Source: an uncultured Clostridia bacterium
GTDB lineage: Bacteria > Bacillota > Clostridia > Christensenellales > CAG-138
Length of the DNA stretch: 64,000 nucleotides
Assembly (NCBI GenBank): GCA_944366945.1
Contig: CALVWJ010000009.1
Span: 16,505 to 80,504 of the forward strand
Direction: 5' to 3'
Part shown: positions 18,901-26,545 of the stretch, in pieces
Layout: each line of letters opens with the position of its first letter
Position numbering within the stretch: position 1 is the first letter of the stretch
The notes under the pieces: model-generated
The model's database searches: none
What the model saw: the letters and a program-made list of their open reading frames with translations, nothing else
What the model was told of the DNA's origin: nothing
Program-made: the position numbers and the translations under genes

Positions 18901-19602
18901 ATCACAAATACCCATATTCCAGAGACCATCCATGTTTCCGGAAACAAAACCTGGGACGATGCGAACAACCAGGACGGAAAGCGTCCGGATTCTATCACAA
19001 TTCGCCTCTATGCAAATGGTGCGGAAGTACTGAACAAGACAGTAACGGCGGAAGACAACTGGGCGTGGAGTTTTGATAATCTCCCAAAGAATGAAAATGG
19101 AGAGGAGATTCACTACACAATATCGGAGGACGCTGTCACAGGTTATTCCACAAGATACGACGGATATAATGTGGCAAATAGTTATACGCCAGGCAAAACC
19201 AGTATTACTGTCACAAAGAGCTGGCAGGATAATAAAGATCAATACGGGAAGCGTCCCGATGAAATCACGGTCTTGCTACTGGCAGATGGAGTAGAAACCG
19301 GAAAGACACTGGTACTCAATGATAAGAATATGTGGATGGGCAGTTTTTCCGATTTGGATGAGTTTAAATCGGGGCAGAAGATTGCCTATACGGTGAAAGA
19401 AGTGTCGGTAAACGGCTATAAAACGGTAATCAGAGGTGATGCAGAAACCGGATTTACCATAACCAATATTTATAATCCGACGCTAGATTATCCCCCTCAA
19501 ACGGGAGATGAAACAAGTCTATCTTTGTGGATTATGATGTGCTTCATGGCGATTCTGGGAATATTCGCTACAGCTTATGCTTACAGATATAAGAAACGTT
19601 AA
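9952..19602 (+). CDS. Giant Cna-B repeat cell-wall surface protein
   Basis: A 3216-residue secreted protein. Residues 1-29 are a Sec signal peptide. Residues about 40-165 are rich in Cys and His (pairs such as CPHHTEHTGC, CTHIHDADC, CMHVHDGNC, CPVCDCTC), suggesting metal binding or disulfides. After an N-terminal region of unknown fold come about 18 Cna-B-type beta-sandwich units from about residue 735. Each opens with a K-x-W-x-D motif (KVWLDD, KAWQDN, KSWQDN) and ends with LPKYD-x-x-G...Y-x-V-x-E, as in isopeptide-bonded domains. One different unit (NLTVTKNVTGSGNPAEKFHF) lies near 2790. The C-terminus has a YPPQTGDE sorting motif, a hydrophobic helix and KKR, so it is probably anchored by a sortase. 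AGGAG precedes the ATG. It is probably an adhesin or stalk. Confidence 0.92.
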   Translation: MKLKKLQALFLAIIMAFSMVMNIVPALAVGSAHDPSSLCPHHTEHTGCSYSEGSGGSPCTHIHDADCEYKEAKDEVLCDKDCIDEDDDGIIDHVEGCAYQPAEEGHECMHVHDGNCGYKAPVEPVPCNFVCPVCDCTCTSLCEDESINEECPVCSKDHANCTFTTVDIGLLFGMNYVEYGESSGTTLSVVGNINGKKVNQAQVTVSLSEEEAAMLDVSGLTDVSLNGNQLIFTLVNDENTGKVSMNCEIPVQSDSLSTLEITKEDIRVSILPEEYQASPYVNLNLTGDKVTFVEKLPVDDAYGSGTAYSAQVEDVTVHYVDSEGISAPRQERAPNFLLYYHMAGNEPTALQEGNLPFGLDEIPEISTVAGTDTWMGRVADASALPSAVLVLQDGEYAEKEVAWFLKPAYPDEYYENAGGLVEITDENADDYPNGLGRGWYFIGGMEPFPDDIVAVEEYVSNIKHDVYWADNANSEGMRPIGLDGFYELQFALDGSSDYKTLTKDNMAQLGLENIPQPITSQQGGVWQFGWQNSLPAKVSYSDSTGSGNTLIRDVSWRVVFNRAPESYTMVEVTPENAGDYSSVKDQYGTYYVLETSLTFTARIYQGNSEYDIENIRKAFLEQFYLDAAYTGNQHQYFQLASVRDDGHYKPVENQDDPNLITVTVTNLWRYNLDNSRINYSIREGKPEDVIDYRLTEVAGLDDGDYFSVSYDNSAVPSFSSEVTAVYSGGLLKLTLTGTMEYHATKVWLDDGETEHPTVTLELWRYRSGQPYTTASLVRNANGKPYILDLDTILQNPDGSYSIDFADKLPKYDPEGYRYRYGVREYLSGTNADRYEQVFGVVASDGSVTDTLPEYSPRAANDTFLYNGGTLSNRLKGMVPVTSTKDWKAASFQSEFDDVMVELRLQSRIKGENAEWKDTEYTYQMFGFLAENLTVTHIGNYPQYDEWGHELEYHWVEEAVWQGGTVENGTYTGGEKVPSALNADGSRSFTLEQNGREIIYNSSCNAAGGDVQENCTVITNSIANVIDYDVIKEFSTPWNDHDYADSYTFSLFRATSGSELERYATFTIDKDMGNHAPEITKHTEDSANLSIEQLDEWHVIIHGLPEFDADGQQYEYLLLEADGSPANITTERDDDGNYSSVVTNGPGLGNIILVRKEWVDESDSQHRLPVEITVYDKNTNEPIGEPTILGTSMWYALVSIGDNEPDDVYILETKVGETEVENAADADGKPALPVYEGAGTETAVRFSTQYHDYEATYSYDEDFGASSGAYEGMHCYTVTNRRLGSINLTVTKDWIDGDGEKRTELQSALEAAGLNLAVKLDFMSTPSLGMEDVYKISRTGYGKEDAGDTITISRGNPTAIEDNQGKAVDSIQLLDLTRTKQSLYFWHLPKYDGNGASVRYTVSEIFVNVHGNEITDLTNYPKVAEAWREYKKTTTTGPYVVGQNHALDTQEFTLTNKLENTTDVSWYTLWQDDFAYKEGSRPDIYLNIYARVHNADGSTKTQLVIRNYRWEFEEHEEDPEISQQNFWKCTIESLPKYDDLGYEIDYFAMMDSVVSTSDFDYLPTAYAPGETSNRDDVFANASGLFEDDALENLIENVSDDPDADNYALMSGNTFVNTIYSTITYSGEKLWTNLPDGYPLVDLPSVTFTLSRSIKGGATESNIATMTISGDDWQNLNVSGHYVFAFGHTGVNMPASSFDEEAVPTGESLLPRFDDKGRLYTYTLTETINWDDTDAGNAGVGEGIFTLSDSGQTFTNSYNKTGDGQLSVRKYLTVRAGQEVYPAVKFILTRSYVTSSGLSEPERVTTVIWKAEYVKQAVDAETKPGESMVTVDHTFIFNDLPVYAPNGSEYIYTITEDTSQLGGFVTWAAAGEYPANQVKNNGAQTDNVTNLEAETNPDIDATFLNEPETDPDPIKLTGGKLWTDLNDGFRPEDPSQGLTVTLERRANAQTGQNNAIDWESADITGKITWSEDAENDDRWVYTITDLERYAPNGMPWIYRITEDPVRYYTAGNGGVASQKKQDNATGNITMNDLTNSMLTSTSFKKTWVDSDGKAITENLLGDGIELEVRYELQVRAQAQTSGADWSSWQSADEYFASDSSLEVRVYNGTIRAPLGDAAWNQRYCGTDDSFNRLPLYMEDSTGTVYALEYRVVETDVKVYRTSEDEPLLSQIYTAPSDNGGDSYAYTVTGDTTLFAPYYTTGTTQANNTTIHKNQIKTTEITVAKEWIGDHNEVYQTRPESTVSRYDWEVTLIVQCSTDSGATWDPEPVETITLHGTNAENQKSATVSGLPAYLFDADGNLQPCIYRVQELQSAETTADGPDRQPLDEGDTLHGSYTVSYSDDGLTVINTLNKTKFRGEKVWNDEEQTHPDVTLELKYLKEGGDPENPADYEPFVPAAQVKLGSGRAQANPGDLLYYAEADWTAVWKEVPLRLVGSELDDVTGNTVYQIFETVTGDYIIENEMTENTATITNTPSVTPSVTKHWLGVSDTQEVTVVLYRKTAVHTMPEQVDTAVLTAAKSWRHTFDPQPKYDSDGNAYEYWVEETLIGGQDATQAAETGGYAISYGGNVDSGFYVYNHKLDTVYVIKDWADVSDSVNRPPNLELTLQRTTVANPSEKDWKPVDGATYTWETDGNQWRTSFADLPTYDIGSGKAYTYRVVETVPGGYEQEILSSDSNTFHFKNTRSELIDIPVQKVWVDNGNKLGHRPEAVTVELYANGQATGQTLELKPGILQQLWNFLTGSDSGWSGTFENQPKYDDTGRLIEYSIVETSDLEHYEISYGEEQDGTQVVTNTANGNLTVTKNVTGSGNPAEKFHFTVTLDDQTLNGVYGEMTFQSGTAEFTLSHRESKTATDLPAGITYSVAEQEANQGAYTTTSNGETGTIQPGDTAQVSFANDLSRISIDVSKAWQDNNDQDGIRPDEITVILLANGADTGRTLALNEENNWMGSFTELDEYYAGQTILYTVKEVTVNGYQSTISGNVKTGFTITNTHIPETIHVSGNKTWDDANNQDGKRPDSITIRLYANGAEVLNKTVTAEDNWAWSFDNLPKNENGEEIHYTISEDAVTGYSTRYDGYNVANSYTPGKTSITVTKSWQDNKDQYGKRPDEITVLLLADGVETGKTLVLNDKNMWMGSFSDLDEFKSGQKIAYTVKEVSVNGYKTVIRGDAETGFTITNIYNPTLDYPPQTGDETSLSLWIMMCFMAILGIFATAYAYRYKKR

Positions 19603-19620
19603 AATGAAACATAACTGACT

Positions 19621-19660
19621 AAAGCAGCTGGCGAGAGAGAACTCCGCCAGCTGCTTTTTC
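19621..19660 (+). terminator. Terminator after the surface-protein gene
   Basis: A 13-bp stem, AAAGCAGCTGGCG/CGCCAGCTGCTTT, with an 11-base loop is followed by T residues. Confidence 0.85.
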
Positions 19661-20192
19661 TATGAATTATCATCCTTAGTTATTATATAGAATGATAAAA
19701 ATATTGGCATGAAAAACAAGACTTATGTGATCACATCCCGATTTTCGAATACACTTTAGGCTGTATCTGTTTGTATTGCCTAAATACTTCGTGAATGTAG
19801 AAATCTAAGCATATAACATTAGCTTGTGACCATTAAAGTAGAGTATTTGTAATGGGGATGATAGAGTGAGCCGTTTCATCGTAAGGCTGAAACCACCCTT
19901 TTCCACAATTATATGAACATGAAAATATATTGTGGAAACCGAATATAACACCTACGCCCCGCGCAATGATCCGCATGCCATTTCTAAATGACACAACAAA
20001 GTTATACACATCTTTTCCCCCCTGGTTAATTCTTTTTTGTCTTTTAATCTTCTCATACCTTTCTCATAACAACATTTATCCATATTCTAATAATTCTACT
20101 GTATAAAAGATGGTACTCATACAGTATAGACCGGCCTTCCAAAGATTCTGCTCTCAGTATACTCGTTTATCTGAATAGGCGTATACGCCTGG
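19661..20192. other. Intergenic stretch without a supported gene
   Basis: Low-GC DNA in which no start, ribosome-binding site or family motif was found. Confidence 0.4.
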
Positions 20193-20846
20193 TTATGCGA
20201 AATAAAAAATACTCTGCATGTTTTTTCTGTATTCCTTTACATAGGCGTCTCCATTTACAAGAAAAATCCCAAATTCTCCTCTTTCCAGAGTGGGTTGTTG
20301 ATGAACCCATATAAGTTCGCCGTCTTCCAGGGTTGGTTCCATGCTGTTTCCACTAACACGTAAGACAAAGGTTGCCGTATTTGGTACCTCATTCGGCACG
20401 GAGATCATCTCATAATTCGGAGAGTCCAGAAACTATCCTGTTCCGGAAGATACGCCCACATCACAAAGAGGCAAAGTCCTTTCCGGGAAACATATGACGT
20501 TATCGGATAGGGAAGAATATCTTGCGCTTTCCATTAATAACTGGGCATACTCTTCCAACTTTGCTGTCCCTCGCGGTTTAAGCGTCCTCAGATTTTCATT
20601 ATGTCCGAGTGTTTTGAAGAATCTCTGTATTCGCACTGTTTAAAGACCTCATAAGGATTCTGTACGTCATATATTTTGCAAACCCAAGAAATTGTTCCAC
20701 ATTCGGATTGTTCCTGTTATTTTCTCATCTGGTGACTTGCGACTGCGCTGTCTGTATTCCCATATGATTCAATATTGTAAAGATATATTTTTATCGTAAC
20801 CATGCTGAAGCCGAAGGCTTTTTAGCGCCTTACCGTATGGTTTCAT
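20193..20846 (-). pseudogene. XRE/S24 (LexA/CI-type) repressor pseudogene
   Basis: A phage-type repressor is readable in pieces on the minus strand. ATG at 20846 after GGAAGG begins MKPYGKALKSLRLQHGYD, an XRE helix-turn-helix N-terminus. A frameshift and a stop follow. The C-terminal peptidase domain reads FVLRVSGNSMEPTLEDGELI (catalytic Ser) and GDAYVKEY (catalytic Lys), and an in-frame TAG at 20431-20433 lies in the hinge (SSGTG-stop-FLDSPNYE). No functional repressor is expected. It faces a Y-family polymerase start, as in mobile-element SOS modules. Confidence 0.7.
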
Positions 20847-20985
20847 GGCATACACCTTCCTTACAGCGCCTATTTTAACGGGGATTAGAATAAATTATAA
20901 TATAAATATCTTAAATAGAACAATAATTGAATTAGAATATCTGCAATTAAACCTATACTGAATGCAAACAAGGAGGAATAAGGAA

Positions 20986-21039
20986 GTGAGAGTAATATTA
21001 CACAGCGACATGAACAGCTACTATGTGCAAATGGGATAG
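20986..21039 (+). pseudogene. Y-family DNA polymerase N-terminal remnant
   Basis: After AAGGAGGAATAAGGAA, GTG begins RVILHSDMNSYYVQMG and then a TAG. This matches the metal-binding start of UmuC/DinB-type translesion polymerases (D-M-N-S-Y-Y). The rest of the gene is not recognisable. It is divergent from the S24 repressor remnant. Confidence 0.45.
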
Positions 21040-21332
21040 GCGAGTTTCGAGCAGCACCATTTGGATATGTTCCTGCAGCAAAATCTATAGGCCACGGAAT
21101 TGCCTGTTATGCCGACCTTATAGACCGACATGATGTAAAAAATATACTTTTTGTTTTGATGCCAAAAGTATCCTAACAGCTTTGTGAACTTTATTTTGGC
21201 AGGAGGAGTTTCTCTTGTTATAAGCGACAATGAGCTGTTTTTAAGAGAATATCAAACAAAGCTTAGATATCTAACGCAAAGCTGGAGAGAGATGGTAGAC
21301 AGTGCTATGGGGCCGCTGGATCAAAGGTACAC

Positions 21333-21638
21333 ATGGCAGCATCCCGTTCATTCCGTAACAATACGTGCCAGAAATATGAAGATGCAAAGAACCCCATGCG
21401 GGATCATACGCAGCGATTGAAATGCCCGTTCGACGAAAAACACCTCGAGCGATATGACACAGCGCTTACCAAAAAGCATTGTAAGCAGCATTGCCTTAAA
21501 CGTCCCTCGTACTATAACGGTGAGGTATATAAACATTGCTACGGGAAAGGAGAAGGAAAATGGCGACATTGGCGAAAAAATGTCACGATGATATCGGCGC
21601 GACCGCAGGCTAAAGAAAAAGACAGTATAGAAAATTAA
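21333..21638 (+). CDS. Hypothetical Cys/His-rich protein (ICE remnant)
   Basis: A 101-codon frame with several Cys and His residues (CQKYEDAKNP, RLKCPFDEKHLERYDTAL, KHCKQHCLKRPSYYNGEVYK), suggesting a zinc-binding protein. No convincing ribosome-binding site was seen. It ends where the decayed serine recombinase begins, and it may itself be truncated. Function is unknown. Confidence 0.3.
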   Translation: MAASRSFRNNTCQKYEDAKNPMRDHTQRLKCPFDEKHLERYDTALTKKHCKQHCLKRPSYYNGEVYKHCYGKGEGKWRHWRKNVTMISARPQAKEKDSIEN

Positions 21639-23146
21639 GAGCTGCTGCCTACTGCCGGGTAAGCAGCGATACCGAAGAACAGCTCAACAGGTATAAAAAC
21701 CAGATGGAATACTACACAAACAGAATCAGCAGCATCCCGATTGGGAACCTGTACGAGTGTTTGCAGATGAAGGTATTATGGGAGTAAGCACCCTTAAATG
21801 AAGTGAGTTTAATGAGATGATTGAAATGTGCAAGAAAGGCGAAATCGATGTAATTGTAACGAAGTCTATCCACCGATTCGCTTGAAACGCTCTAGATACG
21901 GTAAAATATGTTCGCATGCTGCGCTTCATAACATCAATGTGATATTGACTTGCATTGCATCAACCCAAATGACAAACAGTTTATCACCGTCCATGCAAGC
22001 ATGGCGCAGAACTACAGCCAAATATTGAGTGAAAATGTAAAGTGGGGTTATAAACGCTGCTTTGCCAGAGGCGAGGTATACTTCGACGGAAAAATGTTTG
22101 GCTATAAAAAGGAGAAGATGGCGCAATCGAAATCGTACCGCATAAAGCTGAGACAGTACGGTTGATCCATACATTATACCTTGAAGGTTACAGCACGAAG
22201 CAGATCACAAAGGTATTTGAAAGCAAAGGAATATCGACGATAAGAGGAAACAAAAAGTGGAACCATACGGTCATAGAGGAAATGCTGGCAAATGAGAAAT
22301 ACACAGGAGTCATTCTCTTGTAGAAAACTTTTATACCCGATGTATTAAACAAAAGACAGATCAAAAACACTGGACAGCTTCCACAATGTTTTGTAAAGAA
22401 CAACCATGAAGACATCACCTCAAGAGAAATGTTCAAAAGCGTCCAATTTGAAAGAACCCATGTAGAAAGAGCATGGCTCCTGTCATGGGAAAAACCAAAA
22501 CCAATGTGGGAAGGTTTGCTCCCAATATGCACGGACAGGGTTATTACTCTGCGGAGAATGCGGGTATCACTACCGAAGAACAACATGGTATAGAAAGAGC
22601 AGCACAAAAGTGGTCTGCGCTGCACAAACAGATTGGACAACGGTAGTCGCTTCTACCGAAACTCTCATACCATACCCAAACCAGACTGCATAAAACATTA
22701 GCTCAATGTATAGCTGGGCTTGCGAGTATAAAATTAGAGTTTGCAGAAAATTTAAATGGATATGCAGAGGAAACCATAGAGCAGGAAACAGGCAGCAAAA
22801 GGAAAAGAAAACTGGAACAGACACTGGAGCAAAACGGCAGACGCATGGAAAAGATTTTGAACGCCGACATCGTAGACGGGGAAGCGATAGCACAAATCAG
22901 CACAGAATATGACAAGCAGCAACAAGAGCTCGAGTAACTTGGTGGACAGCGGGAATCGATGGAACAGCAAAATGCCTATCTGCAGGAAATCAAGGAGTAC
23001 ATCCAAAACGCAGACTTTGATACCATGCAGTATGATGACAAATTGGTAAGAGAAGTGATAGAGGCCATCTTATTAAATTATCGGATAAACTGTACATCCG
23101 AGTTAAGGGCGGATATGAAACTGAAGTTACACTCCTTGAAGAATAA
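21614..23146 (+). pseudogene. Large serine recombinase pseudogene
   Basis: The N-terminal catalytic block LRAAAYCRVSSDTEEQLNRY holds the nucleophile Ser. It is followed in other frames by WEPVRVFADEGIMG, EMCKKGEIDVIVTKSIHRFA, SMAQNYSQILSENVKWGYKR and a C-terminal end LSDKLYIRVKGGYETEV then TLLEE-stop. Several stops, frameshifts and deletions interrupt it. The gene is dead but spans about 1.5 kb, roughly the usual length. It probably mobilised the element whose relics surround it. Confidence 0.75.
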
Positions 23147-23300
23147 ACAATTATGTAAGAAAGAACAACAAAAAACCGGGGATTACAATATCGTGGCCTC
23201 CCGGCTTTTGTGTTATATACAAATATATAAAGAAGCCTCAAGTACTTTAAAATTGGTGCCTTGGACAGGAGTTCAATTAGGGTGACTTGCTTCACATTAT

Positions 23301-23336
23301 ACTGACAAACATGATTGGATGTTTGTCAGTATTTTT
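23301..23336 (+). terminator. Hairpin terminator
   Basis: A 12-bp stem, ACTGACAAACAT/ATGTTTGTCAGT, with a 6-base loop is followed by five T. Confidence 0.7.
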
Positions 23337-23490
23337 ATGCCTAAAATAGGGACTTTCCTAGCAAGCCATCTTTAACACATCTATATAAAACCTAAATAGT
23401 TTCGTACAATCAAGATGCAAACCAACGACATAAAGTGAGCACGACAGTGATTTGCCGTGCTTTTTATCTGCATATCGAAAGGAGAACAAC

Positions 23491-23895
23491 ATGAATAAAA
23501 GTGAATAGATAAAACAGGGACTGAAAAGAAGCTTTGAGAGTGGGACTCCGAAAAAAGCCAGCATTGTATGCCTATGGTTATAGCAAAGATAAAAAAGACT
23601 CACTAATCATTAATGAGCAGGAAGCAGAAGCAGCAAGAAAAGTATACACTGAATATCTGGAAGGGAAAAGTCTTGGCGAAATCGTAGACATGCTTTTTGC
23701 GCTAAATATTCCACTCCCTTCGTGAAAAGAGAAGTGGAACAGAGCGCCGACCATTCACGAAGAAGAACTAAAGCAAAGAATCATGGAGAACCTCAATCTG
23801 GTTGAGTGGGACGAGAAGACGGGGAGAAAGCAGGTGGAAAGAATCACTGAAACTTCCGATAATATTATTATGAATCTTAATACCTACACGATCAC
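23491..23895 (+). pseudogene. Second serine recombinase remnant
   Basis: ATG after AAAGGAG is followed by a stop. Further frames read RSFESGTPKKAS, GYSKDKKDSLIINEQEAEAA with RKVYTEYLEGKSLGEIVDML, and ENLNLVEWDEKTGRKQVERI. These resemble the central recombinase domain of large serine recombinases. It is fragmentary and frameshifted. Confidence 0.5.
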
Positions 23896-24588
23896 AGAAT
23901 CTTTGAGAAAACTCCCTCTACGATTGTTTGATAGACTTTCGGGAGGCTCAGCTTTTACAGGGCTAACTGTTGTGTATTTAAGCTCGTGCAGATTTGAATT
24001 TATTCCGTGTTGTGGCCGATAATAGTGCCATTGGTTAGTTCCCATTTAAAAAACACGGTATTACAATCATACTAATATATTCTATCCCTTTGTTAATGCT
24101 TGAAAGCCTGGAATATCGCATGGCCTAAATGCCTTTTACAAGGAGCCTACAAAGATTCGGGCACATGAAGGGCACACTAAAATGCAGGAAGCCATGACCT
24201 GGCACCAGCAACGTATTAAATGGACGGAAAACGTATGTATGCATAGAAGAGATGCCTACACTTGAGATGTTGATGCGGAGAAAATAGCTATTACGCCCCA
24301 ACCGCAAGCAGCATGATTCAAAACAACATGTTTTGGATGACCGAACATGCATACCAAACAATACAAGTTTCCGCTGCAAACATGCAAGGGGAGGCAATAG
24401 AGTACGATCCGATTGCCTTAAACGATCATTTGATATAAGTTAATGCGTTCCGATTGTTTTGCACTGCGCAATGCAATTTGAATGCGTGAAGATGCACGCT
24501 ATGGCGCAATGGGATACAAACGGCTGGGAAGCAGCAAAACGCAAAGTCGTGCTTCCTGCCGATGGCCTCAACTGCTTCCCGCGACGCT
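23896..24588. other. Intergenic stretch at the accessory/core border
   Basis: No supported gene was found. This is the transition from decayed accessory DNA to the core region that begins with the gene ending at 24589. Confidence 0.4.
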
Positions 24589-26043
24589 TTAGTCTATTTC
24601 TGTGCTGCTTGACGCTTGCGCTTTTTCGCGGATTTCGATGGAGGTAATGATCGGCTGCGCTTCTGTTGCGATTGTGCCAATCTCATCAATCGGTTCGGCT
24701 GCTTCACAGATTGCATCTACGATTTCCATGCCTTCTGTTACATAGCCGAAGCAAGCATATTGCCCATCAAGAAAGTCGCTGTCCTCTTGAACAATGAAAA
24801 ACTGAGAACTTGCGCTATCATAATCGTTGGAGCGCGCCATGGAAATTGCACCTCTCAAGTGCGCAAGCGTATTCGCATACCCATTATCTTGGAATTCTCC
24901 AACGATGGTGTTTTCGCTGCCCCCGGTACCATCGCCGTTAGGATCGCCGCCCTGCATCATGAAACCATCGATGATCCTATGGAAGGTAAGCCCGTCATAA
25001 AAGCCGCTTTGCGCCAATTCCGCAAAGTTTGTAACCGTTTCTGGTGCCGATTCTGCATCCAGCGCAACCGTAATCGTCCCATAGTTCGCAATCGTAATAT
25101 CCGCATAATAGGAGGATCGCGCAATGCTCGCCTCAATCGCTTGTGCATGCATTTCTGAAACGGTTGGCAGGATCGGCTCTTCGTCGCTGGCATCCACAGC
25201 ATCTGCATTCGCATCAGATGCCTCCTCGTTGAATTCCCCGGCTGTAGCCTCCAAATCCGTGCTGGAATCTGCATCATGCTCGGGACTGCTGCCTTTGAAA
25301 ATCATTGTAAGCACGATCCCGATCACGCATACAGCAACGCCAACCGCTGCAATTCGCATATTGCGCTTTTTTATCCTCTTTTCTGCCGGTGCCGTAAGCG
25401 TTTGGATGTTATCCAGGATAGAGGCTTCCATGGCAGGCGGCACTTGAACGCAGCCGATTGCTGCATCAAATGCAATTTTCAGCAGCTCTTTGGTTGCGGG
25501 CAGCGCGTTTCCACCCGCTTTTTGAACAGCCTCATAAATGCGCGCCAGATTTGGCATTTCAGCTTCTTGAATCAACTTTATTGTAGCCGCATTCAGAGAC
25601 AAAATGTGCGCGATCTCATCGGTAGAGCATCCCGCTATTGTATGAAGTACTAGCACGAAGCGCTGAGGCTCGGGCAGAAGATCCAGCACAGTATCCAGCT
25701 TGTCGCTACTTTTGTCGATACTACTTGGTGCAATGGCCGCAATTGCAAAACTTTTGGCAACTGATACTTTCAACGATTTGGGCTTGTATTTTGCGATCCG
25801 TGTTTTGCAATAGAATGCAGCTTTTTTTATGACGTGGCTTGAGAAAGATTTTTCGCTTTCTAATTTTCCTTCAAGAACAGAAGGCCAGGCGCTCTTGAAC
25901 GCCCATGCAGTTCCATCGGCCGCATCGGCAGGATCCCGTAAAATCGCATGACATAGAAAATAGACGGTTTTTTTATTCTGTTGATATAAAGCAGTCAAGG
26001 CGCTGCGGCGCCCTTTTGTGGCGCTTTGCATGATGGTCGGCAT
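24589..26043 (-). CDS. Sigma-70-like domain / transmembrane / cyclophilin fusion protein
   Basis: A 484-residue fusion. Residues about 12-175 look like a diverged ECF sigma factor: a region-2-like stretch (ALTALYQQNKKTVYFLCHAI) and a region-4-like stretch (LDLLPEPQRFVLVLHTIAG, then STDEIAHILSLNAATIKLIQ). Residues 229-249 form one transmembrane helix after a basic stop (EKRIKKRNMR). An acidic linker (251-292) leads to an extracytoplasmic cyclophilin domain (about 313-475). Its signature residues are FHRIIDGFMMQGGDPNGDG and SMARSNDYDSASSQFFIV, so the prolyl isomerase is probably active. A divergent promoter at 26403-26434 faces this gene. The start ATG 26043 has a distant GAAAGGA; ATG at residue 5 is an alternative. 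Confidence 0.8.
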   Translation of the reverse strand: MPTIMQSATKGRRSALTALYQQNKKTVYFLCHAILRDPADAADGTAWAFKSAWPSVLEGKLESEKSFSSHVIKKAAFYCKTRIAKYKPKSLKVSVAKSFAIAAIAPSSIDKSSDKLDTVLDLLPEPQRFVLVLHTIAGCSTDEIAHILSLNAATIKLIQEAEMPNLARIYEAVQKAGGNALPATKELLKIAFDAAIGCVQVPPAMEASILDNIQTLTAPAEKRIKKRNMRIAAVGVAVCVIGIVLTMIFKGSSPEHDADSSTDLEATAGEFNEEASDANADAVDASDEEPILPTVSEMHAQAIEASIARSSYYADITIANYGTITVALDAESAPETVTNFAELAQSGFYDGLTFHRIIDGFMMQGGDPNGDGTGGSENTIVGEFQDNGYANTLAHLRGAISMARSNDYDSASSQFFIVQEDSDFLDGQYACFGYVTEGMEIVDAICEAAEPIDEIGTIATEAQPIITSIEIREKAQASSSTEID

Positions 26044-26402
26044 GTTTATAAAAGGAGTCCTTTCTTCAAATTTGGGGGTTCACTATGGTTAAACCTATGA
26101 GTTGGGAAGGATCGCAAACGAACGCTGCAACAGATCCGTTGTATGTGAGGTCCCTCAGATAATAGCGTCAACAGTTTTGCTGGAAGATTCCACATAAGCA
26201 AGCAAAACCTGCGCGGCTTACCTTGCCATTCTGCTTGATTATAAAGAGCAACTGCCATTGCTGCTACGGAACGGGCAAAGGGTGCAGTTAAGGGCAGAGA
26301 ATATCAATTGCGAAGCACTAACGCAGGATTTCCAGCGCGCTCACAAGAATCCTAACCGTTCCATCGCTGGATGAGCTGCCCTCGTCGCTGCTATTTTTAT
26401 TG

Positions 26403-26434
26403 ATTTTAGCATATATGGCTGAATTTTTGCTGAA
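26403..26434 (-). promoter_or_regulatory. TTCAGC-repeat promoter facing left
   Basis: On the minus strand: TTCAGC (26434-26429), 5 bases, TTCAGC (26423-26418), 9 bases, TAAAAT (26408-26403). The geometry equals two other promoters nearby. It reads toward the sigma-cyclophilin gene with a leader of about 350 bases. Confidence 0.6.
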
Positions 26435-26475
26435 ATTCTGATTTAAGATCCTGCAAAATGCTGGAAATATAGAAT

Positions 26476-26507
26476 TTCAGCCGAATTTCAGCAATTTGGT
26501 GTAATAT
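26476..26507 (+). promoter_or_regulatory. TTCAGC-repeat promoter of the two-component operon
   Basis: TTCAGC (26476-26481), 5 bases, TTCAGC (26487-26492), 9 bases, TAATAT (26502-26507). An 11-base repeat period next to the -10 box is typical of activation by OmpR-family regulators; autoregulation is inferred. Confidence 0.65.
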
Positions 26508-26545
26508 AGAAATAGACCCTCGCGACATGATCGGAGAACTTATAA

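Noticed and set aside
9952..19602. Repetitive DNA considered as CRISPR or satellite repeat
   Set aside because: Repeats are degenerate protein modules in one open frame; no short identical repeats with unique spacers were seen anywhere.
26046..26258. 70-codon minus-strand ORF before the sigma-cyclophilin gene
   Set aside because: No ribosome-binding site and no family resemblance; treated as the leader of that gene.
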